DNA from: Candidatus Endoriftia persephone str. Hot96_1+Hot96_2
Lineage (GTDB): Bacteria > Pseudomonadota > Gammaproteobacteria > Chromatiales > Chromatiaceae
DNA length: 7,188 bases
Assembly (NCBI GenBank): GCA_000168735.1
Contig: AASF01002041.1
Location: 1-7,188 of the forward strand
Direction: 5' to 3'
Under the pieces are notes generated by a model. The model worked only from the letters and a program-made list of their open reading frames with translations. It did not search any database and was not told where the DNA came from. Numbering within the stretch: position 1 is the first letter of the stretch; each line of letters begins with the position of its first letter. This document shows, in pieces, positions 6,802 to 7,188 of the stretch. The position numbers and the translations under genes are program-made.

Positions 6802-7188
6802 TCCGTTCCACCATTTTCGCCCTGTGTCTGCTGCTGGTTGCGGCCAGCGCCAGCGCCGGAACCCTGGCTGAGTTCACCTTCGACGATCCGCAACAGACCC
6901 AGGCTTTCCGTGAGCTGACAGAAAAGCTGCGCTGCCTGGTCTGCCAGAATGAGTCGATCGCCGGCTCCAACGCCGAACTGGCCCAGGATCTACGCCAGGA
7001 GATCTACGAAATGATGCAGCAGGGCCAGAGCAAGGAGCAGATCCTCAGCTTCATGGTGGCCCGTTACGGCGATTTCGTACTCTACGACCCACCGGTCAAA
7101 CCCTCCACCTATCCGCTCTGGTTCGGCCCGCTGATCCTGCTGCTGATCGGCGCGGTACTACTGGCACGCACCCTGCTGCGCAAGAAGC
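6798..7188 (+). CDS. ccmH: Cytochrome c-type biogenesis protein CcmH, 3' end outside the window
   Basis: CcmH is a membrane-anchored periplasmic thiol oxidoreductase that acts on apocytochrome c together with CcmG and forms the ligase with CcmF. There are 130 codons with no frameshift before the window edge. A signal peptide (MIRSTIFALCLLLVAASASA, cleavage likely after residue 20) is followed by a three-helix domain with the redox motif LRCLVCQNESIAGSNAELAQ (Cys46, Cys49). Then come VARYGDFVLYDPP and a C-terminal membrane helix at about 107-124 (WFGPLILLLIGAVLLART). GGAGGTGG lies just before the ATG, and the start overlaps the ccmG stop by four bases. The basic tail LLRKK at the edge suggests the end is near, so this is probably a separate short CcmH. 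Whether a CcmI-type domain follows cannot be seen. Confidence 0.95.
   Translation, partial: MIRSTIFALCLLLVAASASAGTLAEFTFDDPQQTQAFRELTEKLRCLVCQNESIAGSNAELAQDLRQEIYEMMQQGQSKEQILSFMVARYGDFVLYDPPVKPSTYPLWFGPLILLLIGAVLLARTLLRKK

Overview
The window is a GC-rich stretch of a proteobacterial chromosome. It carries an almost complete cytochrome c maturation (System I, ccm) operon on the + strand and, pointing the other way, a regulatory pair: a DNR-type Crp/Fnr regulator and the 5' end of a NarX-like nitrate/nitrite sensor kinase. The closest matches I recognise (DNR-type helix-turn-helix, NarX P-box, CcmF and CcmH sequence) fit a denitrifying or nitrate-respiring gammaproteobacterium, perhaps a sulfur oxidiser. 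I cannot name a genus from sequence alone.

Layout: 276-1 (-) is the NarX-like N-terminus, cut by the window edge. 1055-350 (-) is the DNR-like regulator, with one frameshift and a nine-G tract. 1056-1535 is a gap with no convincing gene. It holds a perfect 14-bp FNR/DNR-type palindrome (1179-1192) and a 45-nt hairpin bounded by CTAG (1475-1519) that resembles a miniature IS5-type insertion. 1536-7188 (+) is ccmA-ccmB-ccmC-ccmD-ccmE-ccmF-ccmG-ccmH, in canonical order; ccmH is cut by the window edge. Adjacent ccm genes overlap by one or four bases (ATGA, GTGA, TGATG) or are one base apart, so they look like one translationally coupled operon.

Together the ccm genes form one pathway. CcmAB is the ABC module that releases holo-CcmE. 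CcmC with CcmD loads haem onto the CcmE histidine. CcmF with CcmH ligates haem to apocytochrome c. CcmG and CcmH keep the CXXCH thiols reduced. The neighbouring nitrate/NO-type regulators and the palindrome suggest that cytochrome c assembly is tied to anaerobic respiration on nitrogen oxides.

The most unusual property is the number of apparent frameshifts: about 14 single-base events in dnr, ccmA, ccmB, ccmC, ccmF and ccmG, nearly all +1 insertions. Catalytic motifs, coding character and the overlapping start/stop signals are all preserved across them. I read them as more probably sequencing or assembly errors than true decay. Frameshifted genes are therefore annotated over their full reconstructed span. 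I found no previously undescribed system; the promising leads are regulatory.
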